DNA from: Balneola sp.
Lineage (GTDB): Bacteria > Bacteroidota > Rhodothermia > Balneolales > Balneolaceae
Length of the DNA stretch: 64,000 nt
Direction of reading: 5' to 3'
NCBI GenBank assembly: GCA_002694685.1
Contig: NZMW01000010.1
Location: forward strand, 248,001-312,000
The translations under genes and the position numbers were made by a program. The notes under the pieces were generated by a model that worked only from the letters and a program-made list of their open reading frames with translations, ran no database searches and had not been told where the DNA came from. Shown here piece after piece: positions 34,187 to 43,976 of the stretch. Every line of letters begins with the position of its first letter. Position 1 is the stretch's first letter.

Positions 34187-36121
34187 TCATTCTAAAGTAA
34201 CTACGGGGCGTAATTTCTGAAGTGTCTTTGGCCCAATGCCACGAATATTTGTTAGCTCATCCACACTGTTAAATCCGCCATTCTCTAAGCGATACTGAAT
34301 AATACGCTCAGAATAAGCAGGTCCAATTCCCGGAAGTAGTTGAAGAGTAGGTCCATCAGCAGTATTAATATTGATAGGAAACATCACATTTGTGGGGCTG
34401 CCTGTGTCTACTTCGTCTGTACGTAAATTTTTAGTACCGATTTTTTTCGGATTCTTCCAAAAACCTGCGCCACTTTTTTGAGCGACTTCTTCGTAGGTTT
34501 TAAACGCTTCTACAGAATCTCGGTTTTGCCGGTAATAGACGGAAGTTGTTGCGAAGCCTTTTTCTAAAAGTATTTTATTCAGGCTGACGGGACCCTCGTC
34601 GTATTCCATTTGCACATAAGCCTGGAAAGCATTGTATCGGGCTTCCGGTTCTTTTCCATCAAAGCCAATGAGGCGCACTTTTCGACCCTCCAACAAATTT
34701 TGAAGATAATCAGCCGCAGCACCGGAATAATAGTCTGCAGAATCCCCTCCGGCATATATTGAAGGGACATCAATACCTAAGAATCGAACTCCGTATCCGA
34801 AGCCCGGGGCAACTTCAATTTCAAACCGGCTCCCATCAGAAATAGCATACACTTCGTACCACTCTTCTGTATTAATGGGTGGAGCGGGAGGGTAATCTTC
34901 CTCTTTTGCGCGTTTCATCACCCCCATGAAATCCTGGTAAAATTGGTTGGTGATTTCATCAGAGTAAATAATGAGGGTGTTTTCATCATTATTCATCTCG
35001 GCGTTCATAGAGAAGTTATAGGATCCTGCTACTGTAACTCCAATGTCGGATGAGTCGGGGTGTTCGGTGTCTAGTAAAATTACTTTATGGTGAAGTTTAC
35101 GTAGTTCGTTGGCAGGTAAAATAGTTCGATTTCCGGTACGGGCAGCTTCGGAGCCCCAAATTTCTCCGGCACTTTCATATCGGCTATAGAAACTACGGTC
35201 GATGGCTCCGCGGAGTAAGATTTCTCCCGAAGAAGTTTGATTCCACATCTGTTGGCTGATTGGAATATTCGGGGTGATAGCAAAAGCCTGGAAGTTGATA
35301 TCATGCTGGGCTTCTTCCTGTATTAATGAAACAAGTCGTTCGCTCACACTCGGTTTTGTCCGATCTCGATTAATGGGAGCAAAGTAGACTTCAACTTTGG
35401 TTCCTCCCACATCAAAAATATTCTGACTTACATTCACTTTATCTTTATGAAATACAGAACGACCAGCTTCGGGAGTGTCGTCCGAATCGCCCCACATTTG
35501 TTCAAATTCTTCGGTGTAAACCTTAGCAACTTCTGAATCTTTAATAACAATGGTGTGATTTGTATTGAATGCTCCGGTGTAGGTCATATTGGTAGACCCG
35601 GTCCAAACGTAGTCGTCGTTAGGGGAAGGGCTCAGGTAATCAATAACCGCAAACTTGTTGTGCATGTCTGAGCCGCTATTAACCAGATCATTATCAATAA
35701 TTGAACCATCCGGGCTGTAGATATCTCCATCGTCATCAATGGAAATAATACCTCCTGAAACCAGAATTTTCCAGATTTCCAGGTCGTAATCACCGCCGTC
35801 TGTCCGGTTATGATCATCTGTAACTACCCGGATACGGACCCCCCGATTTTTAGCACGAACCAGAGCTTCGGCAATGCGGGGATGTTCGAAATCATAAATA
35901 CAAAAATCGATACTGGTGGTAGCGGAATCAATTACTTCTTCGAGCGAGCCAATTAAATCCCAGTTACTATTACTAAGGTTGTTATCTGTAGCTACAGAAT
36001 GATCAGCAGGCATATTGAAATACACTTTAATCCATTCCTGATTTTGACCATAAGCAGAAAAGCTATCAAAGAAAAAAAGCACAATGAAGAAGGGGTAAAT
36101 AAAAAAGGTTTTGTTTCTCAT
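34187..36121 (-). CDS. Secreted phospholipase D-like / SNase-like / helix-hairpin-helix fusion
   Basis: The protein has 644 residues. Residues 1-25 are a signal peptide. Two PLD modules follow with intact HxKx4D motifs, H154-K156-D161 and H344-K346-D351. A staphylococcal-nuclease-like domain covers about 425-556 (VRFLGIDVPS...ARYNAFQAYV). The C-terminus (about 583-641) is a ComEA-like double helix-hairpin-helix (INTADGPTLQLLPGIGPAYS, LTNIRGIGPKTLQKL). In the SNase-like part the Arg35 equivalent is present (R446), but the Glu43 position is Ser454 and the Arg87 position Ala498, so it is probably non-catalytic. The PLD modules look active, perhaps as an exported nuclease or phosphodiesterase. 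It is convergent with the tRNA-Lys gene. Confidence 0.85.
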   Translation of the reverse strand: MRNKTFFIYPFFIVLFFFDSFSAYGQNQEWIKVYFNMPADHSVATDNNLSNSNWDLIGSLEEVIDSATTSIDFCIYDFEHPRIAEALVRAKNRGVRIRVVTDDHNRTDGGDYDLEIWKILVSGGIISIDDDGDIYSPDGSIIDNDLVNSGSDMHNKFAVIDYLSPSPNDDYVWTGSTNMTYTGAFNTNHTIVIKDSEVAKVYTEEFEQMWGDSDDTPEAGRSVFHKDKVNVSQNIFDVGGTKVEVYFAPINRDRTKPSVSERLVSLIQEEAQHDINFQAFAITPNIPISQQMWNQTSSGEILLRGAIDRSFYSRYESAGEIWGSEAARTGNRTILPANELRKLHHKVILLDTEHPDSSDIGVTVAGSYNFSMNAEMNNDENTLIIYSDEITNQFYQDFMGVMKRAKEEDYPPAPPINTEEWYEVYAISDGSRFEIEVAPGFGYGVRFLGIDVPSIYAGGDSADYYSGAAADYLQNLLEGRKVRLIGFDGKEPEARYNAFQAYVQMEYDEGPVSLNKILLEKGFATTSVYYRQNRDSVEAFKTYEEVAQKSGAGFWKNPKKIGTKNLRTDEVDTGSPTNVMFPININTADGPTLQLLPGIGPAYSERIIQYRLENGGFNSVDELTNIRGIGPKTLQKLRPVVTLE

Positions 36122-36200
36122 AATCAGGAAAACACAGGATTGTACTTAATAGCCAAATTAATGTATTTTGATGTACAAACGGAAATCTACGGGCTTATTG

Positions 36201-36506
36201 ATGAACCTACAATTTTTAAATCCATTACGTTGGAAAAAGTCTTTTCTTGCGCTTTTGTTGACCGCATTCGTGGTGGCGTGGTTTACCTTTATTGACTCAT
36301 ACAGCCTAAAAACCCGTTGGGATTTATACTCACAAAAGCAGGAGCTTAAGGAGCGTACCTCAGAGCTAGACAGTCGTTCCGCTGAGCTTAAAACAAAAAT
36401 TGATAATTTGGATAAAGATCCTGCTCTGCTCGAAAAAATTGCTCGTGAGGAGTATGGGATGAGAAAACCCGGAGAAACAGTGTATAAAGTAAAACGTGAG
36501 AAATAG
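36201..36506 (+). CDS. FtsB/DivIC-like septum formation initiator
   Basis: The protein has 101 residues from the ATG at 36201; an ATG 33 nt upstream adds residues before the expected basic n-region and is not favoured. One membrane helix (about residues 15-32) is followed by a periplasmic coiled coil (KQELKERTSELDSRSAELKTKIDNLDKDP) and the family ending ALLEKIAREEYGMRKPGETVYKV. It would join the FtsL/FtsQ divisome subcomplex. A ROK kinase gene follows 74 nt later. Confidence 0.87.
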   Translation: MNLQFLNPLRWKKSFLALLLTAFVVAWFTFIDSYSLKTRWDLYSQKQELKERTSELDSRSAELKTKIDNLDKDPALLEKIAREEYGMRKPGETVYKVKREK

Positions 36507-36580
36507 TCCTGTTTGGTTCAAGCAGGTTAGCCTGCTATCTTCTCGAAGTAAAAAACAGTAAGTCTTCTAAACGTAATTGA

Positions 36581-37525
36581 ATGAAAGCCATTGGTGTAGA
36601 TCTTGGTGGTACCAACATTAAAGCCGCCGTTGTTGATGATGAAAAAGGAATAATTGAACAGGTAACCACCCCCACTCAAGCTAATCTGGGAAAAGAACAC
36701 CTTCTAGATCGAATCAGTGAAACGGTTAAAGATTTAGTCAAAAAGAATGAGATTATTGGGATAGGACTTGGACTTCCGGGGATGGTTTCCAAGGATCAGA
36801 CAACAGTAAGAAACCCACCTAACCTGCCCGGATGGACGGAAGTAAATGCATCCGAGGAGATTTCAAAAAGAACGAATATTCCGTGTAAAATAGAGAACGA
36901 TGCAAACATAGCAGCATTGGGGTCGCTTCACTTTGGCGTTGGCAAGAAGTTCGACAGTTTTATTATGGTGACCCTTGGAACCGGAGTAGGTGGTGGAATC
37001 ATCATGGATCGAAATCTATATAAAGGGACAGGAGGAATGGCCGGAGAGCTGGGTCATGTGATCATTGACTATCATGGTCCTCTTTCAAATAGCGTGACTC
37101 GTGGAACCGTAGAGGCTTATTTAGGGCAACGCTTTTTAAGTCGGTTTGCTACAGATCTGATCACCCAAAACCCATCAAACCCATTATATAAAAAGTTCTC
37201 AAACGATTTCGATAAACTGGAACCTGTTGACTTAACTGCAGCTGCTAAGGAAGGCAATGAATTAGCCATCGAGATATTAGCCAAAAGTGGTTATCGGTTA
37301 GGGTATGCTATCATTAATTATGTGCATATGATGGATATTCGAAAAATTGTGGTAGCTGGTGGTGTTTCCAGAGCAGGTGATTTCTTATTTGAACCAGCAA
37401 AAGAGATAGTACGAAAACATATGATGGAGCCGTTTAAGGAGGGCTTTGAGCTGGTTTATGAAGATCTTGGTAACGATAGTGCATTACTAGGCGCGGCCGG
37501 ACTGGCTTTCGATTCGTTTTCTTAA
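36581..37525 (+). CDS. ROK family sugar kinase, Zn-binding Cys cluster lost
   Basis: The protein has 314 residues. It opens AIGVDLGGTNIKAAVVDDEKG (phosphate loop) and has the ENDANIAALG catalytic Asp and TLGTGVGGGIIMD. Most ROK proteins then carry a zinc motif CxCGxxGCxE; here the region reads LSNSVTRGTVEAY, with Ser, Ser and Thr at the three Cys positions and Glu kept. The preceding ELGHVIID keeps the conserved His. It is likely a glucose or amino-sugar kinase without structural zinc; the substrate is inferred. Confidence 0.9.
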   Translation: MKAIGVDLGGTNIKAAVVDDEKGIIEQVTTPTQANLGKEHLLDRISETVKDLVKKNEIIGIGLGLPGMVSKDQTTVRNPPNLPGWTEVNASEEISKRTNIPCKIENDANIAALGSLHFGVGKKFDSFIMVTLGTGVGGGIIMDRNLYKGTGGMAGELGHVIIDYHGPLSNSVTRGTVEAYLGQRFLSRFATDLITQNPSNPLYKKFSNDFDKLEPVDLTAAAKEGNELAIEILAKSGYRLGYAIINYVHMMDIRKIVVAGGVSRAGDFLFEPAKEIVRKHMMEPFKEGFELVYEDLGNDSALLGAAGLAFDSFS

Positions 37526-37537
37526 CTAAATATCTCC

Positions 37538-40180
37538 ATGCTTATCGTCATTAAGACATATACGGGCAAATACATAATGGGTATTTGCCTGTTTTTTTTG
37601 ATGACGGGAACTCTTTCCGCTCAACAGTCAGACAGTACGGCCTCTTCTTCAACTCCCGGTGGTAGTAATTCTATTCCTGAAAACGCCGTTCAGTTTCAGT
37701 CCTCAGATTCTCTGATTATTGATTTTACAACAGGAAAGAAGGCATTTCTATTTGGCTCAGCTAAGGTAAAACATACTTCGGGCGAGCTGAATTCCGGTGA
37801 AATCAATATGGATATTGATAATTCTACCGTAGAAGCAAAAACGCTGACTCCGGAAGATACTCTTTCACGGCCCGTGTTGATTCGCGAAGATGATGAGATT
37901 AAGAGTACCCGAATACTATTTAACTACAAAACGAAGAAGGGAAAGTTTGAAGCGGCACAAGTCCAGATTTCAGAAGGAAATTTAATTGGCTCCAAGATAA
38001 AGAATGTGAATGAGAGAGAAGTGTACATTCAGGATGGGATTTATTCTACGTGCCCGCCGGAGTATCTTTATTACTACCTGAAAGCCAAAAAGATGAAAGT
38101 TGTTGATCAGGATGAATTATTTTTCAGCAATGCGCGGCTATATATATTGGATATCCCATACCCTCTAATATTCCCTTTCGGATACGTCCCAACTGATATC
38201 GAACAAAAGAGGTCCGGACTATTAACTCCCACCTATGCTTTTCAAAATCAGAATAATCGAGGACTTGGTTTACAAAATGTGGGTTGGTTTCAGTACTTCA
38301 ACGACTACATAACCGGACAGGTAGACGGCGATATTTATACATCAGGAACCTTCTATTTAAATGGGTTGATGCAATATCGGAATACGGACCAGTATAGCGG
38401 GTCTTTGAGGCTTGGGTATTCTAAAGATCGCGGCTTAGAGCCAACAGACCCTGACTTCGAAGAAGCGATTCAAAGGTCGATAGCAGTTCAGCATAACCAG
38501 ACTATTTCACCTTATGCTTCAGTTTCAGCAAACGTAAATTTAAGAACAGCCGACTTCCTTAAGCGTAATTCATACGATATCAATGACCGGGCTCAAACAA
38601 ACTCGAACTCAAAGGTAGCATATAACTATAACCATCCTGAAAATTTATTCACCTTTAGTACAAACGCTCAGTTAAACCAAAACTTCACTAATTACTCTAC
38701 CAGGCTGAACGGGCCATCAGCCAATTTTAGGCTTAAGACGTTTTCTCCATTTCAAAGTAATGGTTCGGGAACCGGCCAGCAGTCGTGGTACGAAAGCATA
38801 AGTATGAGCTACAACAATAGCTTGCGTTCTCGCTTTAACTACGACCCAATTGATGCAGACAGTTCAGAGGTTTCCTTTTTTGATGCTTTAACAGACAGGG
38901 ATCTCTATGAGCAGGCCACTGGGAATGAGAACTACATTCAGGCAGGGTTCCAGCAAACAGCCGGCCTCCAGGTTGGTCAACTTGTGCCAAGTCAATTTTT
39001 GAACATTTCAGCCAATGTGAGCTATAATGAATATTGGTATCCGGCGACGATTCGAAGGACATATGACCCGGACTTAAAGGAAGATGTAAGTGAAAAAATC
39101 TATGGTTTTGAAGCAGCCAGGGACTTCAGTACTGGATTAAATTTCAGTACAACGGTATATGGAATTTCAAATGCCAGAATTGGAAACCTTCAAGGCTTTC
39201 GGCATACAGCTCGCCCAACCATAGGATTTTCATATCGACCGGACTTTAGTAAAGAGCAATGGGGGTATTACAGAACAGTTCAAACAGATAGTGTTGGTAA
39301 TACTCAGCGTTATTCTATTTTTGAAGACGCGATTTTTGGAGGTCCCGGAAGAGGAGAGCAGAGAGCTATTAATTTTTCACTAAGGAATGTATTTGAAACT
39401 AAAGTCGTAAAAAGAGATAGCACGGGAGAGGTTTCAGAGAGAAATCTGAGGTTTATTGATAACCTTTCTTTGAGTAGTTCTTATAATTTTGCTGCCGATA
39501 GTTTGAATCTTAGTGACCTTAGGGCATCTATAAGTTCAAGTGCAATTTCTGGGTTGAATTTAAATGCCTCTGCAAACTTCTCTTTCTATGATACGGATTC
39601 AACAGGGCGTGAAATTAATCAATACCTGATTGAAGACGGTAAAAAGCTTGCTCAGCTTCAATCGTTTTCTTTGAATGCGAGCACATCTTTTCGAGGTGGT
39701 AACGGAATACAGGTGTATACTCCAGAGTACCGACGAAGATATGACCCTTATGATCAATCAATATTTCATCCTGTTGACTCAAGGTTTGGGTTAGAACCGG
39801 TTCCGGATTTTAGCTCGCCGTGGAGTGTATCACTTAATTTTAGCTATAGCTGGAATTACCGTTTTGGTGAAAAGCCGAATAAAAGAGCAACATTAAGAGC
39901 TTCTCAAATTTCCTTTAATCTTACCCCAAAATGGAAGTTTAACACGGATGTTGGATATGACTTTATAGCCAAGGAGTTTACGCCGTCACAGTTCTCTCTA
40001 TCCAGAAACCTTGAATGCTGGAACCTGTCTTTTCAGATTAATCCATTCGGAGAGTTTCAGTACTACTTTTTCCGTTTAAGTGTAAACAGTTCTCAAATCC
40101 AGAGTTTATTTCAGAAACTTCCAGTGCTGAAAAACCTAGAGAGAAGCTCAAGCCCTTCAGGAAGAAGCTATGGTTACTAA
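37538..40180 (+). CDS. lptD: LptD-like LPS-assembly outer-membrane protein
   Basis: The protein has 880 residues. After an N-terminal signal (second possible ATG at 37577) comes an OstA/LptA-type beta-jellyroll (SLIIDFTTGKKAFLFGSAKVKHTSGELNSGEINMDI...), a CPPEYLYYYLKAKKMKVV segment, and a large beta-barrel with alternating aromatic strands ending in QINPFGEFQYYFF. The family places LPS in the outer leaflet. Cys residues are few (one before PPEY, another near the end at LECW); the two-disulfide arrangement of E. coli is not obvious. It starts 12 nt after the ROK kinase gene. Confidence 0.87.
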   Translation: MLIVIKTYTGKYIMGICLFFLMTGTLSAQQSDSTASSSTPGGSNSIPENAVQFQSSDSLIIDFTTGKKAFLFGSAKVKHTSGELNSGEINMDIDNSTVEAKTLTPEDTLSRPVLIREDDEIKSTRILFNYKTKKGKFEAAQVQISEGNLIGSKIKNVNEREVYIQDGIYSTCPPEYLYYYLKAKKMKVVDQDELFFSNARLYILDIPYPLIFPFGYVPTDIEQKRSGLLTPTYAFQNQNNRGLGLQNVGWFQYFNDYITGQVDGDIYTSGTFYLNGLMQYRNTDQYSGSLRLGYSKDRGLEPTDPDFEEAIQRSIAVQHNQTISPYASVSANVNLRTADFLKRNSYDINDRAQTNSNSKVAYNYNHPENLFTFSTNAQLNQNFTNYSTRLNGPSANFRLKTFSPFQSNGSGTGQQSWYESISMSYNNSLRSRFNYDPIDADSSEVSFFDALTDRDLYEQATGNENYIQAGFQQTAGLQVGQLVPSQFLNISANVSYNEYWYPATIRRTYDPDLKEDVSEKIYGFEAARDFSTGLNFSTTVYGISNARIGNLQGFRHTARPTIGFSYRPDFSKEQWGYYRTVQTDSVGNTQRYSIFEDAIFGGPGRGEQRAINFSLRNVFETKVVKRDSTGEVSERNLRFIDNLSLSSSYNFAADSLNLSDLRASISSSAISGLNLNASANFSFYDTDSTGREINQYLIEDGKKLAQLQSFSLNASTSFRGGNGIQVYTPEYRRRYDPYDQSIFHPVDSRFGLEPVPDFSSPWSVSLNFSYSWNYRFGEKPNKRATLRASQISFNLTPKWKFNTDVGYDFIAKEFTPSQFSLSRNLECWNLSFQINPFGEFQYYFFRLSVNSSQIQSLFQKLPVLKNLERSSSPSGRSYGY

Positions 40181-40237
40181 AAGGAAGTTCTTTTTACCAT
40201 CCCCAGGTACAATCAGCTATGTGCTTAGGTGAGTGAT

Positions 40238-40843
40238 CTACAGCGAATCTCGGCCAATGTTGGCCAAGTATTTAACTACATATTTGCCAATCACATCGAA
40301 TTCTAAGTTAACCGAGTCTCCGGCTGACTTCTCTTTTAAATTAGTGTGATTCCATGTGTAAGGTATGATGGCAACAGTGAAATTGTTCTCAGATTCTCTG
40401 GCTACGGTCAGGCTAATCCCTTCCATGGTTATGCTACCTCTTCCTACAATCATATTTGTGTATTCATCGGGATATTCTATGGTTAACAGCCAGCCTGTTT
40501 CTTCCTTTTCGATATGTTTTATTTTACCGGTGGTGTCAACGTGACCTTGGACTAAGTGTCCTTCGATTCCTTTTTGAAGGGTGAGAGAGCGTTCAAGGTT
40601 TACGGGGCTTCCACTTTCGAGTTCGCCTGTTGATGTTTTTCTGAGGGTTTCTTCAACAGCCTGTACGGTAAAGGTTTTTTCATCAAAAGCAGTAACGGTA
40701 AGGCAAACGCCGTTTACAGCAATGCTTTCATCTTCGTGGCAGGTCCCAGCAAAGGAACATGAAATGATGAGTTCTTTACCTCCGCCATTTAGAGATTTAA
40801 TTTCAGCTACGGTTCCAACTTCTTGTACAATTCCGGTAAACAT
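40238..40843 (-). CDS. ribE: Riboflavin synthase, alpha subunit type
   Basis: The enzyme converts two molecules of 6,7-dimethyl-8-ribityllumazine to riboflavin. Its 201 residues hold two tandem lumazine-binding repeats: the first opens MFTGIVQEVGTV and contains ESIAVNGVCLTV, the second contains GSITMEGISLTV. The length is normal. It lies 4 nt downstream of ribD on the same strand, so they form an operon. No FMN riboswitch is seen upstream of ribD. Confidence 0.95.
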   Translation of the reverse strand: MFTGIVQEVGTVAEIKSLNGGGKELIISCSFAGTCHEDESIAVNGVCLTVTAFDEKTFTVQAVEETLRKTSTGELESGSPVNLERSLTLQKGIEGHLVQGHVDTTGKIKHIEKEETGWLLTIEYPDEYTNMIVGRGSITMEGISLTVARESENNFTVAIIPYTWNHTNLKEKSAGDSVNLEFDVIGKYVVKYLANIGRDSL

Positions 40844-40847
40844 GATT

Positions 40848-41975
40848 CTAAAAATATCCGGTTAATAACATATCATCACCCACTTTAGTCCATGAGACTT
40901 CTTTAAGTTCGGCAATTTCTTTCATTTTATTGATGCCAATATTAATCAGCGATCGGGTTCCTGCACCTAACAACTTAGGCGCGATAAATAGTTCGAGTTT
41001 ATCGACTAAGCCTTGTCTTATCAAAGCAGAGGAAAGCTGCTGTCCTCCTTCAACAAGTACTGAAGTAATTCCCTTTTCTCCTAGTAGCTTAAAAGCCTGA
41101 CGCAAATCAGCATGTCCGTCTAGTTTGGAAACCTGAAGGATCTCACCCCGAAAATAGTTTTGCTGCATCATCTTAAGCATGGGATCAGCATCCGTTGCCG
41201 AAGCTTCTTTATTCCAGGTAATTATAGATGTCTTTTCCTCAAATTTGTCTGAAAACAGGTTGAGTTCTTTGGGGAGTTCATAGGGGCCATCAATTACGAT
41301 TCGGCGAGGCTGCCGACCAGATACATGCCTTACCGTAAGGCTGGGGTTATCAACCATAGTAGTTGTCCTTCCCACCAAAACGGCATCATATTCTGATCGC
41401 CATTTGTGTACTAATTTTCTGGACTGCTTCCCCGTAATCCATTGTGACTCACCGTCAGCCGCAGCCAGATACCCATCAGCTGTTTGAGCAACTTTTAAAG
41501 TGATAAACGGTCGCCCAAAAGTTTGGTGGTGAATAAAGAATTCATTTAGCTTTTCAGCCTCTTCTTTGAGTAACCCTGTTTCCACTTCAACCCCATTGTT
41601 TCTAAGATGAAGAATGCCCTTTCCATCTACTGAAGGGTTGGGATCCTTCATGGCTATAACCACCTTTTTGATAGGTAATTTAGCAAGCATGGGTGCACAA
41701 GGAGGGGTTTTACCCTGGTGTGAACAAGGTTCAAGCGATACATAAACGGTAGCATTTTCTAAGTCAGCCTTATTTGCAATAGATTGAACAGCATTGACTT
41801 CAGCATGTGCTTCACCAAACTTCTTATGGTATCCTTCTCCGACAAGCTTTCCTTCCTCAGAAACAATCACACACCCTACCATTGGGTTAGGAGCAACGTA
41901 TCCTTTTCCCTGTGCAGCCAGTTCGAGTGCTTGCTGCATCCAATGTTCAGGGGTATTTGGTTCGTGTTTGCTCAT
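40848..41975 (-). CDS. ribD: Bifunctional pyrimidine deaminase/reductase RibD
   Basis: RibD deaminates and then reduces the pyrimidine intermediate of riboflavin synthesis. From ATG 41975 (or ATG 41978, the preceding codon) it has 375 residues. The N-terminal deaminase domain carries the Zn ligands AHAEVNA (His, Glu) and EPCSHQGKTPPCAPML (Cys pair). The reductase domain begins around residue 150 (TLKVAQTADGY) and ends in EGGQQLSSALIR...APKLLGAG. A further in-frame ATG at 42017 would start beside the ppiD-gene terminator and adds sequence not typical of RibD, so it is not used. Confidence 0.95.
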   Translation of the reverse strand: MSKHEPNTPEHWMQQALELAAQGKGYVAPNPMVGCVIVSEEGKLVGEGYHKKFGEAHAEVNAVQSIANKADLENATVYVSLEPCSHQGKTPPCAPMLAKLPIKKVVIAMKDPNPSVDGKGILHLRNNGVEVETGLLKEEAEKLNEFFIHHQTFGRPFITLKVAQTADGYLAAADGESQWITGKQSRKLVHKWRSEYDAVLVGRTTTMVDNPSLTVRHVSGRQPRRIVIDGPYELPKELNLFSDKFEEKTSIITWNKEASATDADPMLKMMQQNYFRGEILQVSKLDGHADLRQAFKLLGEKGITSVLVEGGQQLSSALIRQGLVDKLELFIAPKLLGAGTRSLINIGINKMKEIAELKEVSWTKVGDDMLLTGYF

Positions 41976-42014
41976 CATAAAAGCGGTATTGCTGTTGTCT
42001 AAATATAGCGTAAA

Positions 42015-42045
42015 CAAAAAAGGGTGAGAAGAAACTTCTCACCCT
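42015..42045 (-). terminator. Strong intrinsic terminator of the PpiD-like gene
   Basis: Positions 42021-42031 and 42035-42045 form an 11-bp perfect stem with an AAA/TTT loop (AGGGTGAGAAG / CTTCTCACCCT). On the minus strand it is followed by six T (42020-42015). It isolates the PpiD-like gene from ribD-ribE and leaves only about 40 nt for the ribD promoter. Confidence 0.9.
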
Positions 42046-42065
42046 GAATATAGAATCAATAATAA

Positions 42066-43841
42066 TTATTGGCGAAGGAGTCGGGCGCGGTTGTCAGTAA
42101 TACTCGCTTCGGCTTTAAGCTGTTCTAGCCAAATAGAAGTAAACTCTTGACTTTTCTGCTGCTCTAATCGCTGGCGAATTGACTGTCGCTGAGTCTGAGT
42201 TAGGTTAGCAAGATCTGCTTCAGATTTACTTACCAATTCCACAACAAATGCGGCGCTATTGCCAACTAAAGCGTTTGAAGTTTCACCTTCGTTCATAGCA
42301 AAAATAGCCCCAATAATTTTTGGCTCCCGTCCTGCACCTGGCAGAACCGTTGCGCTTGCAAGTAAATTGGTTTCATTTACTATTTCTTTTTCGGTAGTAC
42401 TCGCCAGTCCCTCTAAAGTTGGGTTTTGGCTGACTAACTGCTGAACTTTTTCTTCCGTGAGTTCTTTACGTCGCTCAATCTTGACCAAAGTCTCAACTTG
42501 AGATTTAACTTCATCAAATGGACGATAACCTTCAGGGGTAACTTCCAAAACTTCAAATACTACGAAGTCTGAACTTAATTCAATGGCATTTGAAACATCG
42601 CCTTCATCAGCCGTTTCAAGAAAGTTCATGATTTGCTGACTGCTTCCTAATCCGGAAATAAATTGATTTCCTTTAGTAGCAAAAGCTTCACGAACTTCTA
42701 AACCCCGGGTTTCAGCTTCTTCATCGAAGCTGCTTTCTTCTGAGGCAAAGAATTCGAAGTCTGCAGCAGCTTCATTGGCAGCGTCAACAGTGGATGGCAG
42801 AGCCTGGATGTTATAGCTCATAATCTGGAACTTGATTTCGTTGCCATCTTCGTCGGTTTTCTTAAGAATAGCGGCTTGATTTGCTGTCAAAATCACGTCA
42901 GAAACTTCTCCAACTTCAAGATCAAGAACAGCATTATATTCTTCACGAATGTCATCTGTATCTACAAATGCATTTCTATATTCTGTAGAAGAACCCTGTC
43001 GGGATAAGAATAAAGAATCATTTTGAGCTTCTGCGAAAGGAGTTCTTAGCTCGCGGATATCCTCAATAATCTGAGATGTATCGTTGGCCGTAGGCAATTT
43101 GCTAAAAGTCACGTATTTAATACGGTAGCTTTCGTCACGGCTGTAACGCTCTCTATTATTGTTATAAAATTCTCGTAACTGGCTGTCTGAAATCTCAAGC
43201 TGTTGCTCAGTCACTTCACTGTAAGGGAAACGAATGTAATTAACTTCTGCGCGACTGTTGTTTTTGATGAACTCTCGTTCAACTTCAGCTTCTGTGATTT
43301 GTAGTCCGGCAGAAATATAATTGTTCAGCTTTTGCTGGCGGCGTTGTTCTCGGAGTTGCATTTCAAGAGCTATTGCTTGCTGGCTAAACTGGCTGGATGA
43401 CATTACCTGCTGGATAGCACCACGGTCAATGGAGCCGTCTTCACGGGTAAAGTTTTGCCGGATGACAGGAGCCGGATTATCACCATATACCATATCAAGA
43501 ACTTCTTGGTCAGAAACGGTGATACCAAGCTCATCCATTTTTTGGCGGAGGAGTCTAGAGTTCACTAACTCATTCCAGGCTTGAGTTTCATAGTAAGCGC
43601 GCATTTCCGGTGTTAAAGAATTTCCGGTTTGCTGGCTGTATGCGTTAGTATAGTACTGTATGCGGCTTTGATATTCTTCATTTGAAATCTTTTCACCATT
43701 TACGGCGCCTAATGAACTTGGGCCGGCCTGCATGGCGTTAAAAAAGTCTACATCGGATAAAACCCAAAGAAGGCCAAAAGATCCAATCAGCACCCATAAG
43801 ATGACTCCGGTGCTGTTTCTCATTTTTTCCATTACACCCAT
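42066..43841 (-). CDS. PpiD/SurA-like periplasmic folding factor (SurA_N domain)
   Basis: The protein has 591 residues. It has one N-terminal membrane helix (MEKMRNSTGVILWVLIGSFGLLWVLS) followed by the SurA_N-type chaperone region (VNGEKISNEEYQSRIQYYTNAY...NELVNSRLLRQKMDELGITVSD). Central parvulin-like sequence (FAEAQNDSLFLSRQG; SFDEEAETRG) is divergent, and I cannot see the classic prolyl isomerase residues clearly. It would face the periplasm and help fold outer-membrane or secreted proteins. The strong terminator follows its stop. Confidence 0.87.
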   Translation of the reverse strand: MGVMEKMRNSTGVILWVLIGSFGLLWVLSDVDFFNAMQAGPSSLGAVNGEKISNEEYQSRIQYYTNAYSQQTGNSLTPEMRAYYETQAWNELVNSRLLRQKMDELGITVSDQEVLDMVYGDNPAPVIRQNFTREDGSIDRGAIQQVMSSSQFSQQAIALEMQLREQRRQQKLNNYISAGLQITEAEVEREFIKNNSRAEVNYIRFPYSEVTEQQLEISDSQLREFYNNNRERYSRDESYRIKYVTFSKLPTANDTSQIIEDIRELRTPFAEAQNDSLFLSRQGSSTEYRNAFVDTDDIREEYNAVLDLEVGEVSDVILTANQAAILKKTDEDGNEIKFQIMSYNIQALPSTVDAANEAAADFEFFASEESSFDEEAETRGLEVREAFATKGNQFISGLGSSQQIMNFLETADEGDVSNAIELSSDFVVFEVLEVTPEGYRPFDEVKSQVETLVKIERRKELTEEKVQQLVSQNPTLEGLASTTEKEIVNETNLLASATVLPGAGREPKIIGAIFAMNEGETSNALVGNSAAFVVELVSKSEADLANLTQTQRQSIRQRLEQQKSQEFTSIWLEQLKAEASITDNRARLLRQ

Positions 43842-43976
43842 AAAAGGTTACCTCTAAAAAACATTAATTAAATTGCGATTTGATTACTGCAGGTGTCTAT
43901 TTACCTCTGACAGTAAGCTTAGAAATATAAGCGAATACAAAAGGAATTGAAAGCACATTAAACATTAAGGTGAGGC

